A stretch of 64,000 bases of DNA from JBDHWG01 sp039810085 (GTDB lineage Bacteria > Chloroflexota > Anaerolineae > Epilineales > JAHCIE01): positions 1-64,000 of the forward strand of contig JBDHWG010000005.1 in NCBI GenBank assembly GCA_039810085.1, given 5' to 3'. Both the position numbers and the translations under genes were made by a program. The first letter of the stretch is position 1. Each line of letters opens with the position of its first letter. Positions 21,286-30,176 of this stretch are shown piece after piece. The notes beneath the pieces are model-generated. The model worked only from the letters and a program-made list of their open reading frames with translations. It had not been told where the DNA came from and did not search any database.

Positions 21286-23364
21286 ATGGCTCGGCCTTTT
21301 CCGCTAGAAAAAACTCGTAATATCGGGATTATCGCCCACATCGATGCGGGCAAGACCACGACGACGGAGCGCATTCTGTTCTATACCGGCCGCACGTACA
21401 AGATCGGCGAGGTTCACGAAGGCACCGCCGTCATGGACTGGATGGCCCAGGAACGGGAGCGGGGTATCACCATTACCGCCGCCGCAACCCAGGCGCAGTG
21501 GGGCGACCATCAGATTAACATTATCGACACGCCCGGCCACATCGACTTCACCGCCGAGGTGCAACGCTCGCTGCGTGTCCTCGACGGCGGCGTGGTCGTA
21601 TTCGATGCCGTGGCCGGTGTTGAGCCGCAGTCGGAGACCGTGTGGCGTCAGGCAGACCGCTACGGCGTGCCGCGCATCTGCTTTGTGAATAAGATGGACC
21701 GCATGGGCGCCGACTTCTACCGCACCGTCAGCATGATCGAGGAGCGCCTTGGCGCGAAGCCCGTGCCGATCCAGGCGCCGATTGGCCGCGAGAACGGCTT
21801 CCGCGGCGTCATCGATCTGATTGAAAACAAGGCGTTCTTCTACAATGATGAGCAGGGCACGCATGTCGAGGAGGGGCCAATCCCCGCCGACATGGCCGAC
21901 GAGATCGCCCAGCACCGCGAGGAGATGGTTGAGCGAATCGTCGAGACCGACGACGAGCTTACCCTCAAGTTCCTGGAGGGCGAGGAGATCACGGCCGACG
22001 AGTTGCGCGCTGCCCTGCGCCGTGCGACGCTCTCGTACACCCTGGTTCCCGTCCTGCTTGGCGCGGCGTTGCGCAACCGCGGCATCCAGCGCCTGCTCGA
22101 CGCGGTGGTCGATTACCTCCCGTCGCCGCTGGACCGGCCGTCGATCACGGGCATCAATCCAGAGACAGACGAGGAAGAGACACGCACCGTTGACGAGAAC
22201 GAGCCGTTCTCGGCCCTGGTGTTCAAGATTGTCGCCGACCCCTATGTGGGCCGCCTGGCGTACTTCCGCGTGTACTCGGGCAAGCTGGAGACGGGCAAGA
22301 TGGTGCTCAACAGCACCAAGCGCAAGCGCGAGCGCATCGGCCGTCTGCTTCAGATGCACGCCAACCACCGCGAGGAAATCACCGAGGTGTACGCAGGCGA
22401 CATCGCGGCGATTGTCGGCCTGAAGAACACGTTCACCGGCGACACGCTCTCGGATGAGAACAAGCCCATCGTCCTGGAGACCATCAGCTTCCCGGAGCCG
22501 GTTATCTACATCGCCATCGAGCCTAAGACGAAGGGCGACCAGGATAAGATGACCGAGGCGCTGCGCAAGCTCTCCGAGGAGGACCCCACCTTCCAGGTGC
22601 GGACTGACGAGGAGACGGGGCAGACGATCATTTCGGGCATGGGCGAGCTGCACCTGGACATCATCGTGGACCGCATGCAGCGCGAGTTCAAGGTGTGGGC
22701 GAACGTCGGTAAGCCGCAGGTGGCGTACCGCGAGACCATCACCCAACCGGCGAAGGCCGAGGGCAAGTTTGTGCGGCAGAGCGGCGGCAAGGGCCAGTAC
22801 GGCCACGTCGTCCTCCAAGTCGAGCCAAACGAAAAGGGCAAGGGCTACGAGTTCGTCAACTCCATCCGCCAGGGCGCGATTCCGAAGGAATACATCGCCC
22901 CGGCCGAGAAGGGCATCCGCGATGCGCTGTCGAGCGGCGTGGTCGCCGGCTTCCCGGTGGTGGATGTCAAGGTGACGCTGGTCGATGGTTCGTACCACGA
23001 GGTCGACTCGTCCGAGATGGCGTTCCAGATCGCGGGCAGCATGGGTGTCAAGGAAGCCGTGCAGCGCGGCAAGCCCGTCCTGCTGGAGCCAATCATGCGC
23101 GTCGAGGTCACGATGCCGGAGGAGTACATCGGCGACGTGATCGGCGACCTGAACGCGCGGCGCGGCCAGATCGAGGGCATGGACACCCGTCCCGGTGGAT
23201 TCCAGGCAGTGCGGGCGTTCGTTCCGCTGGCCGGCATGTTCGGCTACGCGACGCAGCTCCGCTCCATGACGTCGGGTCGCGGTAACTTCACGATGGAGTT
23301 CGACCACTACGACGAAGCGCCGCGCAGCGTGTCGGATGACCTGCGTGTCCCCGTCCGCGCGTAA
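21286..23364 (+). CDS. fusA: Elongation factor G
   Basis: A translocase GTPase of 692 residues, normal in length. The G1 motif AHIDAGKTTTTE is at about residues 17-28, G3 DTPGHIDF near 85 and G4 NKMD near 137. Domain IV carries PKEYIAPAEKGI, and domain V ends with the RGNFTMEFDHY strand. The organism's G1 motif is bacterial EF-G type, not the EF-Tu GHVDHGKT. It lies between rpsG and tuf as in most str operons, but with structured spacers of 268 and 320 bases on its two sides. Confidence 0.97.
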   Translation: MARPFPLEKTRNIGIIAHIDAGKTTTTERILFYTGRTYKIGEVHEGTAVMDWMAQERERGITITAAATQAQWGDHQINIIDTPGHIDFTAEVQRSLRVLDGGVVVFDAVAGVEPQSETVWRQADRYGVPRICFVNKMDRMGADFYRTVSMIEERLGAKPVPIQAPIGRENGFRGVIDLIENKAFFYNDEQGTHVEEGPIPADMADEIAQHREEMVERIVETDDELTLKFLEGEEITADELRAALRRATLSYTLVPVLLGAALRNRGIQRLLDAVVDYLPSPLDRPSITGINPETDEEETRTVDENEPFSALVFKIVADPYVGRLAYFRVYSGKLETGKMVLNSTKRKRERIGRLLQMHANHREEITEVYAGDIAAIVGLKNTFTGDTLSDENKPIVLETISFPEPVIYIAIEPKTKGDQDKMTEALRKLSEEDPTFQVRTDEETGQTIISGMGELHLDIIVDRMQREFKVWANVGKPQVAYRETITQPAKAEGKFVRQSGGKGQYGHVVLQVEPNEKGKGYEFVNSIRQGAIPKEYIAPAEKGIRDALSSGVVAGFPVVDVKVTLVDGSYHEVDSSEMAFQIAGSMGVKEAVQRGKPVLLEPIMRVEVTMPEEYIGDVIGDLNARRGQIEGMDTRPGGFQAVRAFVPLAGMFGYATQLRSMTSGRGNFTMEFDHYDEAPRSVSDDLRVPVRA

Positions 23365-23368
23365 ATGG

Positions 23369-23433
23369 TCATGCTGAGCGAAGTGAAGCATCCCGATGGT
23401 GTCGGGGACTCTTCGCTCCGCTCAGAGTGACAG
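23369..23433. repeat. Full copy of the TCATGCTGAGCG hairpin repeat
   Basis: The 65-bp element begins TCATGCTGAGCGAAGTGAAG and ends with CTTCGCTCCGCTCAGAGTGA, so its two arms are complementary and fold into a hairpin. A second full copy lies at 42642-42703 and a half copy at 19831-19859. It sits just after the fusA stop. The fusA-tuf gap (23365-23684) holds this repeat, the tuf promoter and a leader hairpin. Confidence 0.75.
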
Positions 23434-23464
23434 CGGCCTGGAGTGACAGCCGACTTCGATAGAA

Positions 23465-23494
23465 TTGGCGCGGCGCGGCAAACAGTGATATAAT
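23465..23494 (+). promoter_or_regulatory. tuf promoter
   Basis: TTGGCG (23465-23470), an 18-base spacer and TATAAT (23489-23494) with an extended -10 TG (TGATATAAT). It gives tuf its own start, about 190 bases before the gene. Confidence 0.65.
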
Positions 23495-23556
23495 TCGTCG
23501 GTTGTCTTCCCAAAGGCAACCCAGACAATGCTCACGACGGTGTTACGCGATAAGTG

Positions 23557-23589
23557 GACCGGCGCGGTGCAGTTCAGATCGCGCCGGTC
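23557..23589 (+). promoter_or_regulatory. Leader hairpin of tuf
   Basis: GACCGGCGCG (23557-23566) pairs perfectly with CGCGCCGGTC (23580-23589). There is no following U-tract, so it is a leader structure and probably not a full terminator. Confidence 0.5.
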
Positions 23590-23684
23590 GTGTGTCTAGA
23601 GACTGACGGTGGTTGAAAGAAGATAAGAGTTCTTTAGCCGCCGAAGAGTGACTACTAAGGAATTCAAGAAGGAGCAAACCTCCC

Positions 23685-24887
23685 ATGGCGAAGCAGAAAT
23701 TTGAGCGCACAAAGCCGCATGCCAACGTCGGGACGATTGGGCACGTCGACCACGGCAAGACGACCCTGACCGCCGCCATCACCAAGGTGCTGGCCCTGCG
23801 CGGCGGGGCCAGCTTCCGTAGCTTCGATAGCATCGACAACGCCCCCGAGGAGCGCGCCCGAGGCATCACCATCGCCATCGCTCACGTCGAGTATGAGACC
23901 GAGAAGCGCCACTACGCCCACGTGGACTGCCCGGGCCACGCCGACTACATCAAGAACATGATCACCGGCGCGGCGCAGATGGACGGGGCGATCCTCGTCG
24001 TCAGCGCGCCGGACGGCCCGATGCCGCAGACGCGGGAGCACATCCTGCTGGCGCGGCAGGTCGAGGTGCCAGCGATGGTGGTGTTCCTCAACAAAGTCGA
24101 CATGATGGACGACGAGGAGCTGCTGGAACTGGTGGAGATGGAGTTGCGGGAGTTGCTCAGCAAGTACAACTTCCCGGGCGACGACATTCCGATCATCCGC
24201 GGCAGCGCGCTGGCGGCGTTGGAGAGCACGTCGAAGGACATCAACGCGCCGGAGTACAAGCCGATCCTGGAGCTGATGAATGCGGTGGACAGCTACATTC
24301 CGCAGCCAGAGCGCGCGGTGGACAAGCCGTTCCTGATGCCGATTGAGGACGTGTTCTCGATCAAGGGACGTGGGACGGTGGTGACGGGGCGCGTGGAGCG
24401 CGGGATCGTGAAGGTCGGAGACACGGTGGAGATCGTGGGCATCCGCGAGCAGACGCGCTCGACGGTTGTGACCGGGGTGGAGATGTTCCGCAAGCTGCTG
24501 GATCAGGGGCAGGCGGGGGACAACATCGGGCTGCTGCTGCGGGGGATCGAGCGAACGGATGTGGAGCGGGGGCAGGTGGTGGCGAAGCCAGGGTCGATCA
24601 AGCCGCACACGAAGTTCATGGGCGAGGTGTACGTGTTGAAGAAGGAAGAAGGTGGCCGCCACACGCCGTTCTTCAACGGGTATCGGCCGCAGTTCTACAT
24701 TCGGACGATGGACATCACGGGGACGTGCGAGTTGCCGAGTGGGGTGGAGATGGTGATGCCTGGGGACAACGTGAACCTGCAGGTGGAGCTGATCCACCCG
24801 GTAGCGTTGGAGCAGGGGTCGCGGTTTGCCATCCGCGAGGGTGGCCGCACGGTCGGCTCTGGCGTCCTCACCAAGGTCCTGGAATAA
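23685..24887 (+). CDS. tuf: Elongation factor Tu
   Basis: It delivers aminoacyl-tRNA to the ribosome; 400 residues. G1 is GHVDHGKTTL (residues 19-28), G3 DCPGHADY near 80 and G4 NKVD near 136. All three domains are present, with the conserved C-terminal REGGRTVGSGVLTKVLE. ATG 23685 has AAGGAG upstream. An oddity is a clear codon-usage change: the first 90 codons prefer C-ending codons like the neighbours, whereas about 24000-24830 is rich in GTG, GGG, ACG and CTG, before reverting. This mosaic may reflect gene conversion with another tuf copy. Confidence 0.97.
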   Translation: MAKQKFERTKPHANVGTIGHVDHGKTTLTAAITKVLALRGGASFRSFDSIDNAPEERARGITIAIAHVEYETEKRHYAHVDCPGHADYIKNMITGAAQMDGAILVVSAPDGPMPQTREHILLARQVEVPAMVVFLNKVDMMDDEELLELVEMELRELLSKYNFPGDDIPIIRGSALAALESTSKDINAPEYKPILELMNAVDSYIPQPERAVDKPFLMPIEDVFSIKGRGTVVTGRVERGIVKVGDTVEIVGIREQTRSTVVTGVEMFRKLLDQGQAGDNIGLLLRGIERTDVERGQVVAKPGSIKPHTKFMGEVYVLKKEEGGRHTPFFNGYRPQFYIRTMDITGTCELPSGVEMVMPGDNVNLQVELIHPVALEQGSRFAIREGGRTVGSGVLTKVLE

Positions 24888-24902
24888 GCATCTTCATCGT
24901 CG

Positions 24903-24936
24903 TTGCGACTTCAGCCGTTAGAGGCTGAAGTCGCAA
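24903..24936 (+). promoter_or_regulatory. Perfect 14-bp GACTTCA hairpin between tuf and rpsJ
   Basis: TTGCGACTTCAGCC (24903-24916) pairs with GGCTGAAGTCGCAA (24923-24936) around GTTAGA. It starts 15 bases after the tuf stop and ends 29 bases before rpsJ. With no U-tract, it may be a processing or regulatory site. It belongs to the three-member GACTTCA family. Confidence 0.6.
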
Positions 24937-24965
24937 TGGCGAATGTCCCGCGAGAGAGGGGAAGC

Positions 24966-25274
24966 ATGGCACGGCCAAAAGTTCGGATTCGCCTCAAGGC
25001 GTACGATCATCGGATTCTCGACCAGTCAGCGCGCAAAATTGTTGACGAGGCCGAGCGCACGGGCGCGACCGTTATCGGCCCCGTGCCTCTGCCGACGAAG
25101 ATCGAGAAGTTCACCGTGATGCGCAGCACGTTCATTGACAAGGACTCGCGTGAGCAGTTCGAGATTCGAACGCACAAGCGCCTGGTGGACATCTTGGAGC
25201 CGACCAGCAAGACGATTGATGCCCTCACCAAGCTCAATCTGCCGGCCGGTGTCGATATCGAGATCAAGCTCTAA
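24966..25274 (+). CDS. rpsJ: 30S ribosomal protein uS10
   Basis: A 102-residue 30S head protein, also the NusG-linked factor NusE in transcription antitermination. The start MARPKVRIRLKAYDHRILDQ and the loop FTVMRSTFIDKDSREQFEIR are standard. ATG 24966 has GAGAGAGGGG upstream. It opens the S10 cluster and is followed by a 122-base spacer before rplC. Confidence 0.97.
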   Translation: MARPKVRIRLKAYDHRILDQSARKIVDEAERTGATVIGPVPLPTKIEKFTVMRSTFIDKDSREQFEIRTHKRLVDILEPTSKTIDALTKLNLPAGVDIEIKL

Positions 25275-25396
25275 ACGTCCCGGCGGCAGGCGCGGGACAG
25301 CCTCGGCTGCGCCCGGCCATACCGTCTGCCGCGTGCGCTCACAGTGTTGAGCGCCCTATGTTCGCCGGGTTGTCGGCGAACCACTAGGAGAATCAG

Positions 25397-26038
25397 ATGA
25401 AGGGTATTCTTGGCAAGAAAATAGGGATGACCCAGATCTTCACCGAGCGCGGCGAGGCCGTGCCAGTGACGGTCATCGAGGCTGGCCCGTGCTGGGTCAC
25501 CCAGGTGCGCACCGAGCGCCGCGATGGGTACACGGCGGTTCAGCTGGGTTTCGAGGAAGTGGACCCGAAGAAGGCCGCGCGCAAGCTCACGAAGGCCGAG
25601 TTGGGCCACTTGAAGAACGTCCGCCCGCTAAAGCACCTGCGCGAGTTCCGCATCGACACCAGCGACAACAGCTACGAAGTTGGCGCGAAGGTCGACGTGA
25701 GCCAGTTCGCCGCGGGCGACAAGATCGACGTGACCGGCACGTCCAAGGGTAAGGGCTTCGCGGGCGGCATGAAGCGCCACAATTTCCGTGGCGGCCCCAA
25801 GACCCACGGCCAGTCGGACCGCCAGCGCTCGCCAGGCTCCATCGGCTCGGGCACGACGCCGGGCCGCGTGCTCAAGGGCATGCGCATGGCCGGCCACCTC
25901 GGCGACGAGCGGGTCACGGTTCAGAATCTTGAGGTTGTGCAGGTCGACCCGGAGCGGAACCTGTTGTTGGTTCGTGGCGCTGTGCCGGGCGCCAAGAATG
26001 GCCTGCTGATGATTCGGCAGTCTGTCAAGGCGAGGTAG
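25397..26038 (+). CDS. rplC: 50S ribosomal protein uL3
   Basis: A 213-residue early-assembly 23S protein. It begins MKGILGKKIGMTQIF, and the central tentacle reads GFAGGMKRHNFRGGPKTHGQ, which reaches toward the peptidyl transferase centre. AGGAG lies a few bases before ATG 25397. It is followed four bases later by rplD. Confidence 0.97.
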   Translation: MKGILGKKIGMTQIFTERGEAVPVTVIEAGPCWVTQVRTERRDGYTAVQLGFEEVDPKKAARKLTKAELGHLKNVRPLKHLREFRIDTSDNSYEVGAKVDVSQFAAGDKIDVTGTSKGKGFAGGMKRHNFRGGPKTHGQSDRQRSPGSIGSGTTPGRVLKGMRMAGHLGDERVTVQNLEVVQVDPERNLLLVRGAVPGAKNGLLMIRQSVKAR

Positions 26039-26042
26039 AGCA

Positions 26043-26912
26043 ATGCAGGTTCCAATCGTTAACGCACAGGGCGCCCAGGTGGGCGCAATCGACCTCCCCG
26101 ATGCAATTTTCGGCATCGAGCCGAACCGCGCGGTGATGCACCAGGCGCTCTTGCGCCAGCTCGCCAATGCGCGCCTCGGTACGGTCAAGACCAAGACGCG
26201 CGGCGAAGTGTCCGGCTCGGGCATCAAGATGTGGCGGCAGAAGGGCACCGGCCGCGCCCGCCAGGGCCAGAAGCGCGCGCCCCACTGGCGCAAGGGTGGC
26301 ACGGTCTTCGGGCCGCGCCCGCGCAGCTACGAGCAGGATATGCCGAAGAAGATGCGCCGTCTGGCGCTGAAGTCGGCCCTCTCGGCCAAGGCGCAGGCGA
26401 ACCAGATCGTGGTCCTCCAGGATTTCGGTCTGACAACTCCGAAGACGCGGGAGATGGCGGCGCTCATCAAGACTATCGCCAACCCGCGCAGCACCCTCAT
26501 CATCCTGCCCCAGGGCGACAACACCATCGTGGCGCGCTCGGCGGATAACCTGCCGGGCGTCAAGACCCTACGCCACGACTATCTCAACGTCCGCGACTTG
26601 CTCGGCTACGACACCCTGGTGTTGCCCGTCGAGGCCGTCGCGCAGATTGAGCAGCACTACTTCAAGGACCTGGGCCTTGCTGCGCCAACGCAGACCAGTG
26701 CGCCGACGACGCCGGCCGTTTCGCCCGCGCCAAGCGTCGCGCCTGCCGAGAGCAGCGCGCCGACCGGCCTGGGCACGACCGCGAGCGCGGGTGGCGACTT
26801 GGGGGCCGACCTGGGCACGACCCTGGGCAGCAGCCTGGCCTCCGACTTCGACACGAGCAGCAGCGCGGCGACGGGCCTGGACGCGGACGACGCGCCGGCG
26901 ACGGGCAAGTAA
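26043..26912 (+). CDS. rplD: 50S ribosomal protein uL4 with long C-terminal tail
   Basis: The first 212 residues are ordinary uL4, with the exit-tunnel loop GSGIKMWRQKGTGRARQG and the C-terminal LIIL/NVRDLLGYDTLVL strands. Residues 213-289 are an extra low-complexity tail made of Ala, Pro, Ser, Thr, Gly and Asp (for example APTTPAVSPAPSVAPAESSA), acidic toward the end, with no predicted fold. Bacterial uL4 is usually about 205 residues. The tail keeps the local GC and codon style and the spacing to rplW (12 bases) is normal, so it is not a frameshift artefact. Confidence 0.95.
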   Translation: MQVPIVNAQGAQVGAIDLPDAIFGIEPNRAVMHQALLRQLANARLGTVKTKTRGEVSGSGIKMWRQKGTGRARQGQKRAPHWRKGGTVFGPRPRSYEQDMPKKMRRLALKSALSAKAQANQIVVLQDFGLTTPKTREMAALIKTIANPRSTLIILPQGDNTIVARSADNLPGVKTLRHDYLNVRDLLGYDTLVLPVEAVAQIEQHYFKDLGLAAPTQTSAPTTPAVSPAPSVAPAESSAPTGLGTTASAGGDLGADLGTTLGSSLASDFDTSSSAATGLDADDAPATGK

Positions 26913-26924
26913 AGGGAGGATGAC

Positions 26925-27206
26925 GTGAACATCTACGAGGTCCTGCGTCGTCCCGTCATCACCGAGAAGAGCAACCTGATGGCCGAGCAGCGCCAGTACG
27001 TCTTCGAAGTGGCGCGCGACGCCAACAAGGCGCTGGTGAAAGAGGCCGTCGAGATGCGCTTCGGGGTAACGGTGCAAGACGTGAATCTCATGCGGGTGCG
27101 CGGCAAGACACGCCGCTTTGGGCGGCGAATTACGCGCACGCCGTGGTGGAAGAAGGCTATCGTGACGATAGCGCCCGGTCAGACGATTGAGGTGTACGAG
27201 GCGTAA
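26925..27206 (+). CDS. rplW: 50S ribosomal protein uL23
   Basis: A 93-residue protein at the tunnel exit where SRP and trigger factor dock. It starts at GTG 26925 (NIYEVLRRPVITEKS), with GGGAGGA upstream. The extended loop VRGKTRRFGRRITRTPWWKK is typical. It lies between rplD and rplB, as usual. Confidence 0.96.
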   Translation: MNIYEVLRRPVITEKSNLMAEQRQYVFEVARDANKALVKEAVEMRFGVTVQDVNLMRVRGKTRRFGRRITRTPWWKKAIVTIAPGQTIEVYEA

Positions 27207-27294
27207 GGAATAACCCTCCTTGCCAGTCCCTCATAGGGTAGAGTCGCTGCAAAGCCACCGTATAAGGCGGCGGCAAGAATAGCAAGAGGTTGGA

Positions 27295-28131
27295 ATGCCG
27301 ATTAAGGTCTATAAGCCGACGTCTCCTGGACGACGCGGGATGACGGGGCAGAACTTCGACGAGATTACGCGCAAAGGCCCTGAGAAGAGCCTGACCGAGG
27401 TGCTGAAGAAGCACGCCGGCCGCAATGCGCGCGGCAAAGTTACCGTCCGCCATCGCGGCGGCGGTGTGCGCCGACAGTATCGTATCATCGACTTCAAGCG
27501 GAACAAGCTGGATGTGGCGGGCACGGTCGAGGCCATCGAGTACGACCCGAACCGCACCGCGCGCATCGCCCTGATCCAGTACGGCGACGGCGAGAAGCGC
27601 TACATCATCGCGCCCCTGGGTCTGAAAGTGGGCGACCAGGTGATGTCTGGTCCAAACGCCGAGGCCAAGGTGGGGAACAGCCTACCGCTGCGCGCCATCC
27701 CTGTCGGGACGCAGGTTCACAACATCGAGCTACAGCCTGGCCGTGGCGGCCAACTCGCTCGCTCGGCCGGCGCTTCGGCGCAGCTGATGGCGAAAGAGGG
27801 CGATTACGCGACGGTACGCCTGCCGTCTGGCGAAATGCGCCGCATTCACGTGAATGCGATGGCGACGGTGGGGCAGGTGGGCAACGTGGACTGGGGTAAC
27901 GTGAAGCTCGGCAAGGCCGGCCGCGTTCGCCACATGGGCCGACGGCCCACGGTGCGCGGCTCGGCCATGACCCCGCGCGACCACCCGCATGGTGGTGGTG
28001 AAGGCAAGGCACCGGTGGGCTTGAAGTCGCCGAAGACGCCGTGGGGCAAGGTAGCGATGGGGCTGAAGACGCGCAAGCGCAAGTACACCGACCAGTTCAT
28101 CGTGCGCCGCCGGGCCAAGAAGGGCCGGTAA
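27295..28131 (+). CDS. rplB: 50S ribosomal protein uL2
   Basis: A 278-residue 23S-binding protein near the peptidyl transferase centre. It shows the start MPIKVYKPTSPGRRGMTGQN, GRNARGKVTVRHRGGG and the essential GRRPTVRGSAMTPRDHPHGG loop with its conserved His. An 88-base spacer precedes it. The length and ends are standard. Confidence 0.97.
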   Translation: MPIKVYKPTSPGRRGMTGQNFDEITRKGPEKSLTEVLKKHAGRNARGKVTVRHRGGGVRRQYRIIDFKRNKLDVAGTVEAIEYDPNRTARIALIQYGDGEKRYIIAPLGLKVGDQVMSGPNAEAKVGNSLPLRAIPVGTQVHNIELQPGRGGQLARSAGASAQLMAKEGDYATVRLPSGEMRRIHVNAMATVGQVGNVDWGNVKLGKAGRVRHMGRRPTVRGSAMTPRDHPHGGGEGKAPVGLKSPKTPWGKVAMGLKTRKRKYTDQFIVRRRAKKGR

Positions 28132-28162
28132 GAGTCAGCCAGGCTAGAGGGAGTCGTAGAGC

Positions 28163-28447
28163 ATGAGTCGTTCACTTAAGAAGGGGCCATACATCGAGCC
28201 GAGGCTGCTGCAGCGCATCGAGGACATGAACACGCGCAACGAGAAGCGCGTGATTCGGACCTGGTCGCGGGCGTCAACAGTCTTCCCGCAGATGGTGGGC
28301 CACACAATCAGCGTCCACAACGGCCACAAGCATATCCCGGTGTACGTCACCGAGAACATGGTAGGCCACAAGCTCGGCGAGTTTGCCCCGACCCGGACGT
28401 TCCGCGGCCACAGCGCCAAGGAAAAAGTCACCAAGGCGAAGAAGTAA
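28163..28447 (+). CDS. rpsS: 30S ribosomal protein uS19
   Basis: A 94-residue 30S head protein: MSRSLKKGPYIEPRLLQRIE at the start, WSRASTVFPQMVGHTISVHNG in the middle and GEFAPTRTFRGH near the end, all canonical. It lies 31 bases after rplB and 18 before rplV. Confidence 0.97.
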   Translation: MSRSLKKGPYIEPRLLQRIEDMNTRNEKRVIRTWSRASTVFPQMVGHTISVHNGHKHIPVYVTENMVGHKLGEFAPTRTFRGHSAKEKVTKAKK

Positions 28448-28465
28448 AGGAACAGGGGCAGACTT

Positions 28466-28816
28466 ATGGAACAGTACAGCAAGGTGGAGAGCGTGGCGAA
28501 GCTGCGCTACCTGCGCATCTCGGCGCAGAAGGTGCGGCTGGTCGTCGATATGGTGCGCGGCATGCCGGTCAATCAGGCGCTAGCTTTGCTCCGCAACAGC
28601 ACGCGGCGCGCGGCCAAGCCCGTCGCTAAGACCATCGAGTCGGCGGCGGCGAATGCCGAGGAAAACTACAGCCTGTCGCGCGATGAGCTTGTCGTCAGCC
28701 GCATCTTCGCTGACGAGGGGCCGACGATGAAGCGGGCGCGTTTTGGCGCGCGCGGGCGTTACAAGCCGATCCTGAAGCGCTCGAGCCATGTCACCGTCGT
28801 GTTGACAGAGAAGTAG
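28466..28816 (+). CDS. rplV: 50S ribosomal protein uL22
   Basis: A 116-residue protein whose beta-hairpin lines the exit tunnel. It shows KVRLVVDMVRGMPVNQALALL and the hairpin DEGPTMKRARFGARGRYKPI followed by KRSSHVTVV. Standard length; AGGGGCAG lies upstream of ATG 28466. Confidence 0.96.
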   Translation: MEQYSKVESVAKLRYLRISAQKVRLVVDMVRGMPVNQALALLRNSTRRAAKPVAKTIESAAANAEENYSLSRDELVVSRIFADEGPTMKRARFGARGRYKPILKRSSHVTVVLTEK

Positions 28817-28831
28817 AAAAGGAGAACTCAG

Positions 28832-29485
28832 TTGGGTCGTAAGGTACATCCCTACGGGTTCCGTCTCGGCGTCATCAACGACTGGCGTGCGCGCTGGTAC
28901 GCGGAAGGCAAAGAGTACGGGGACCAGTTGATTGAAGACCAAAAGATCCGCAACCTGATCCGCAAGGATTTGGGCCGCGCGGGCATCTCCGACCTGGAGA
29001 TCGAGCGCTTCCCGAAGCAGGTCTCGGTGACTATCCACACCGCGAAGCCGGGCATCATCATCGGCCGCAAGGGCGCCAGCGTCAACAACCTCAAGAAGAG
29101 CCTCGAGGATTTGACGCAGAAGAAGGTGCGCATCGAGGTCGAGGAGATCAGTCGCCCGGAGACAGTCGCGGCGCTCGTGGCCGAGAGCATCGTGCAGCAG
29201 GTGGAGAAGCGTGTCTCCCACAAGCGGGCGATGAAGCAGGCGGCGCAGCGGGCGATGCGCCTGGGCGCGAAGGGCGTGCGTATCGCCATGTCAGGCCGAC
29301 TGGCCGGGTCGGAAATGGCCCGCCACGAGAGCGTTCAGGAAGGCCGCATCCCGCGCCATACCCTGCGCTCCGACATCGACTACGCCATCGACGAGGCGCT
29401 GACGACCTATGGCCGCATTGGCGTCAAGGTGTGGATCTACAAGGGCGACAAGTTGCCCACCCTTAGCGAGACGGCTGGGGCGTAA
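28832..29485 (+). CDS. rpsC: 30S ribosomal protein uS3
   Basis: A 217-residue mRNA-entry protein with a KH domain (KPGIIIGRKGASVNNLKKSL) and the C-terminal GRLAGSEMARHESVQEGRIP. It starts at TTG 28832, since AAAAGGAG lies seven bases upstream and the family start is MGRKVHPYGFRLG. Standard length. Confidence 0.96.
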   Translation: MGRKVHPYGFRLGVINDWRARWYAEGKEYGDQLIEDQKIRNLIRKDLGRAGISDLEIERFPKQVSVTIHTAKPGIIIGRKGASVNNLKKSLEDLTQKKVRIEVEEISRPETVAALVAESIVQQVEKRVSHKRAMKQAAQRAMRLGAKGVRIAMSGRLAGSEMARHESVQEGRIPRHTLRSDIDYAIDEALTTYGRIGVKVWIYKGDKLPTLSETAGA

Positions 29486-29496
29486 GGAGTTTCGAC

Positions 29497-29946
29497 ATGT
29501 TGATGCCGAAGAGGATGAAGTATCGTAAGGCGCACCGTGGGCGCATGGGGGGGAAGGAGACGCGCGGCGTCGAGATTTCCTTCGGCGACTACGCACTCCA
29601 GGCGTTGGAGCCGGCGTGGATTTCGAGCCGCCAGATCGAGGCAGCCCGGCGCGCCATCACCCGCTCGGTGCGGCGTGGTGGCAAGCTGTGGATCCGCATC
29701 TTCCCTGACCACCCCGTGACCAAGCGCGCCGCTGAAACGCGCATGGGCTCGGGCAAGGGCGCGGTGGACCACTTCGCGGCGGTCGTCAAGCCGGGGCGCA
29801 TCCTGTTTGAGATGTCCGGCGTGCCAGAGCCGACGGCGCGCGAGGCGCTGCGTCTCGCGGCGCACAAGCTGCCCATCAAGACGCAGATTATCGCCAGGCC
29901 GGTGCTCGGTGTTCCCGCCGAGACAACCGAGGAGGGTGGAGAATGA
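29497..29946 (+). CDS. rplP: 50S ribosomal protein uL16
   Basis: A 149-residue central protuberance/A-site protein. It starts MLMPKRMKYRKAHRGRMGGK, and the middle part RMGSGKGAVDHFAAVVKPGR is canonical. The stop overlaps the rpmC ATG (ATGA), showing translational coupling. Confidence 0.96.
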   Translation: MLMPKRMKYRKAHRGRMGGKETRGVEISFGDYALQALEPAWISSRQIEAARRAITRSVRRGGKLWIRIFPDHPVTKRAAETRMGSGKGAVDHFAAVVKPGRILFEMSGVPEPTAREALRLAAHKLPIKTQIIARPVLGVPAETTEEGGE

Positions 29947-30176
29947 AGCGTCGTGAGTTGTTGAGGCCGCAGCAGTTGCGCGGCATGTCTACGGGCGAGC
30001 TTCACTCGACCCTGGACACGAAGTATCTGGAGATGATGAACCTGCGCTTCCAGACCGTGACGGGGCGTCTCAAGGACACCAACCGCATGTCGCAGGTGCG
30101 CCAGGAGATTGCCAGAATCAAGACTATCCTGCGGGAGCGCGAGATGCTGGCGGAGTACGAGGAGCAGTCGCCATGA
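29943..30176 (+). CDS. rpmC: 50S ribosomal protein uL29
   Basis: A 77-residue two-helix tunnel-exit protein with LHSTLDTKYLEMMNLRFQTV and VRQEIARIKTILRERE. It overlaps rplP before and rpsQ after by ATGA, so the three are translated as a coupled set. Confidence 0.95.
   Translation: MKRRELLRPQQLRGMSTGELHSTLDTKYLEMMNLRFQTVTGRLKDTNRMSQVRQEIARIKTILREREMLAEYEEQSP

Noticed and set aside
21304..23391. Long open frame antisense to fusA (about 695 codons)
   Set aside because: It mirrors the fusA frame, as GC-rich genes often do. The product is a His/Leu/Arg/Asp-rich sequence with no family resemblance, and fusA is certain.
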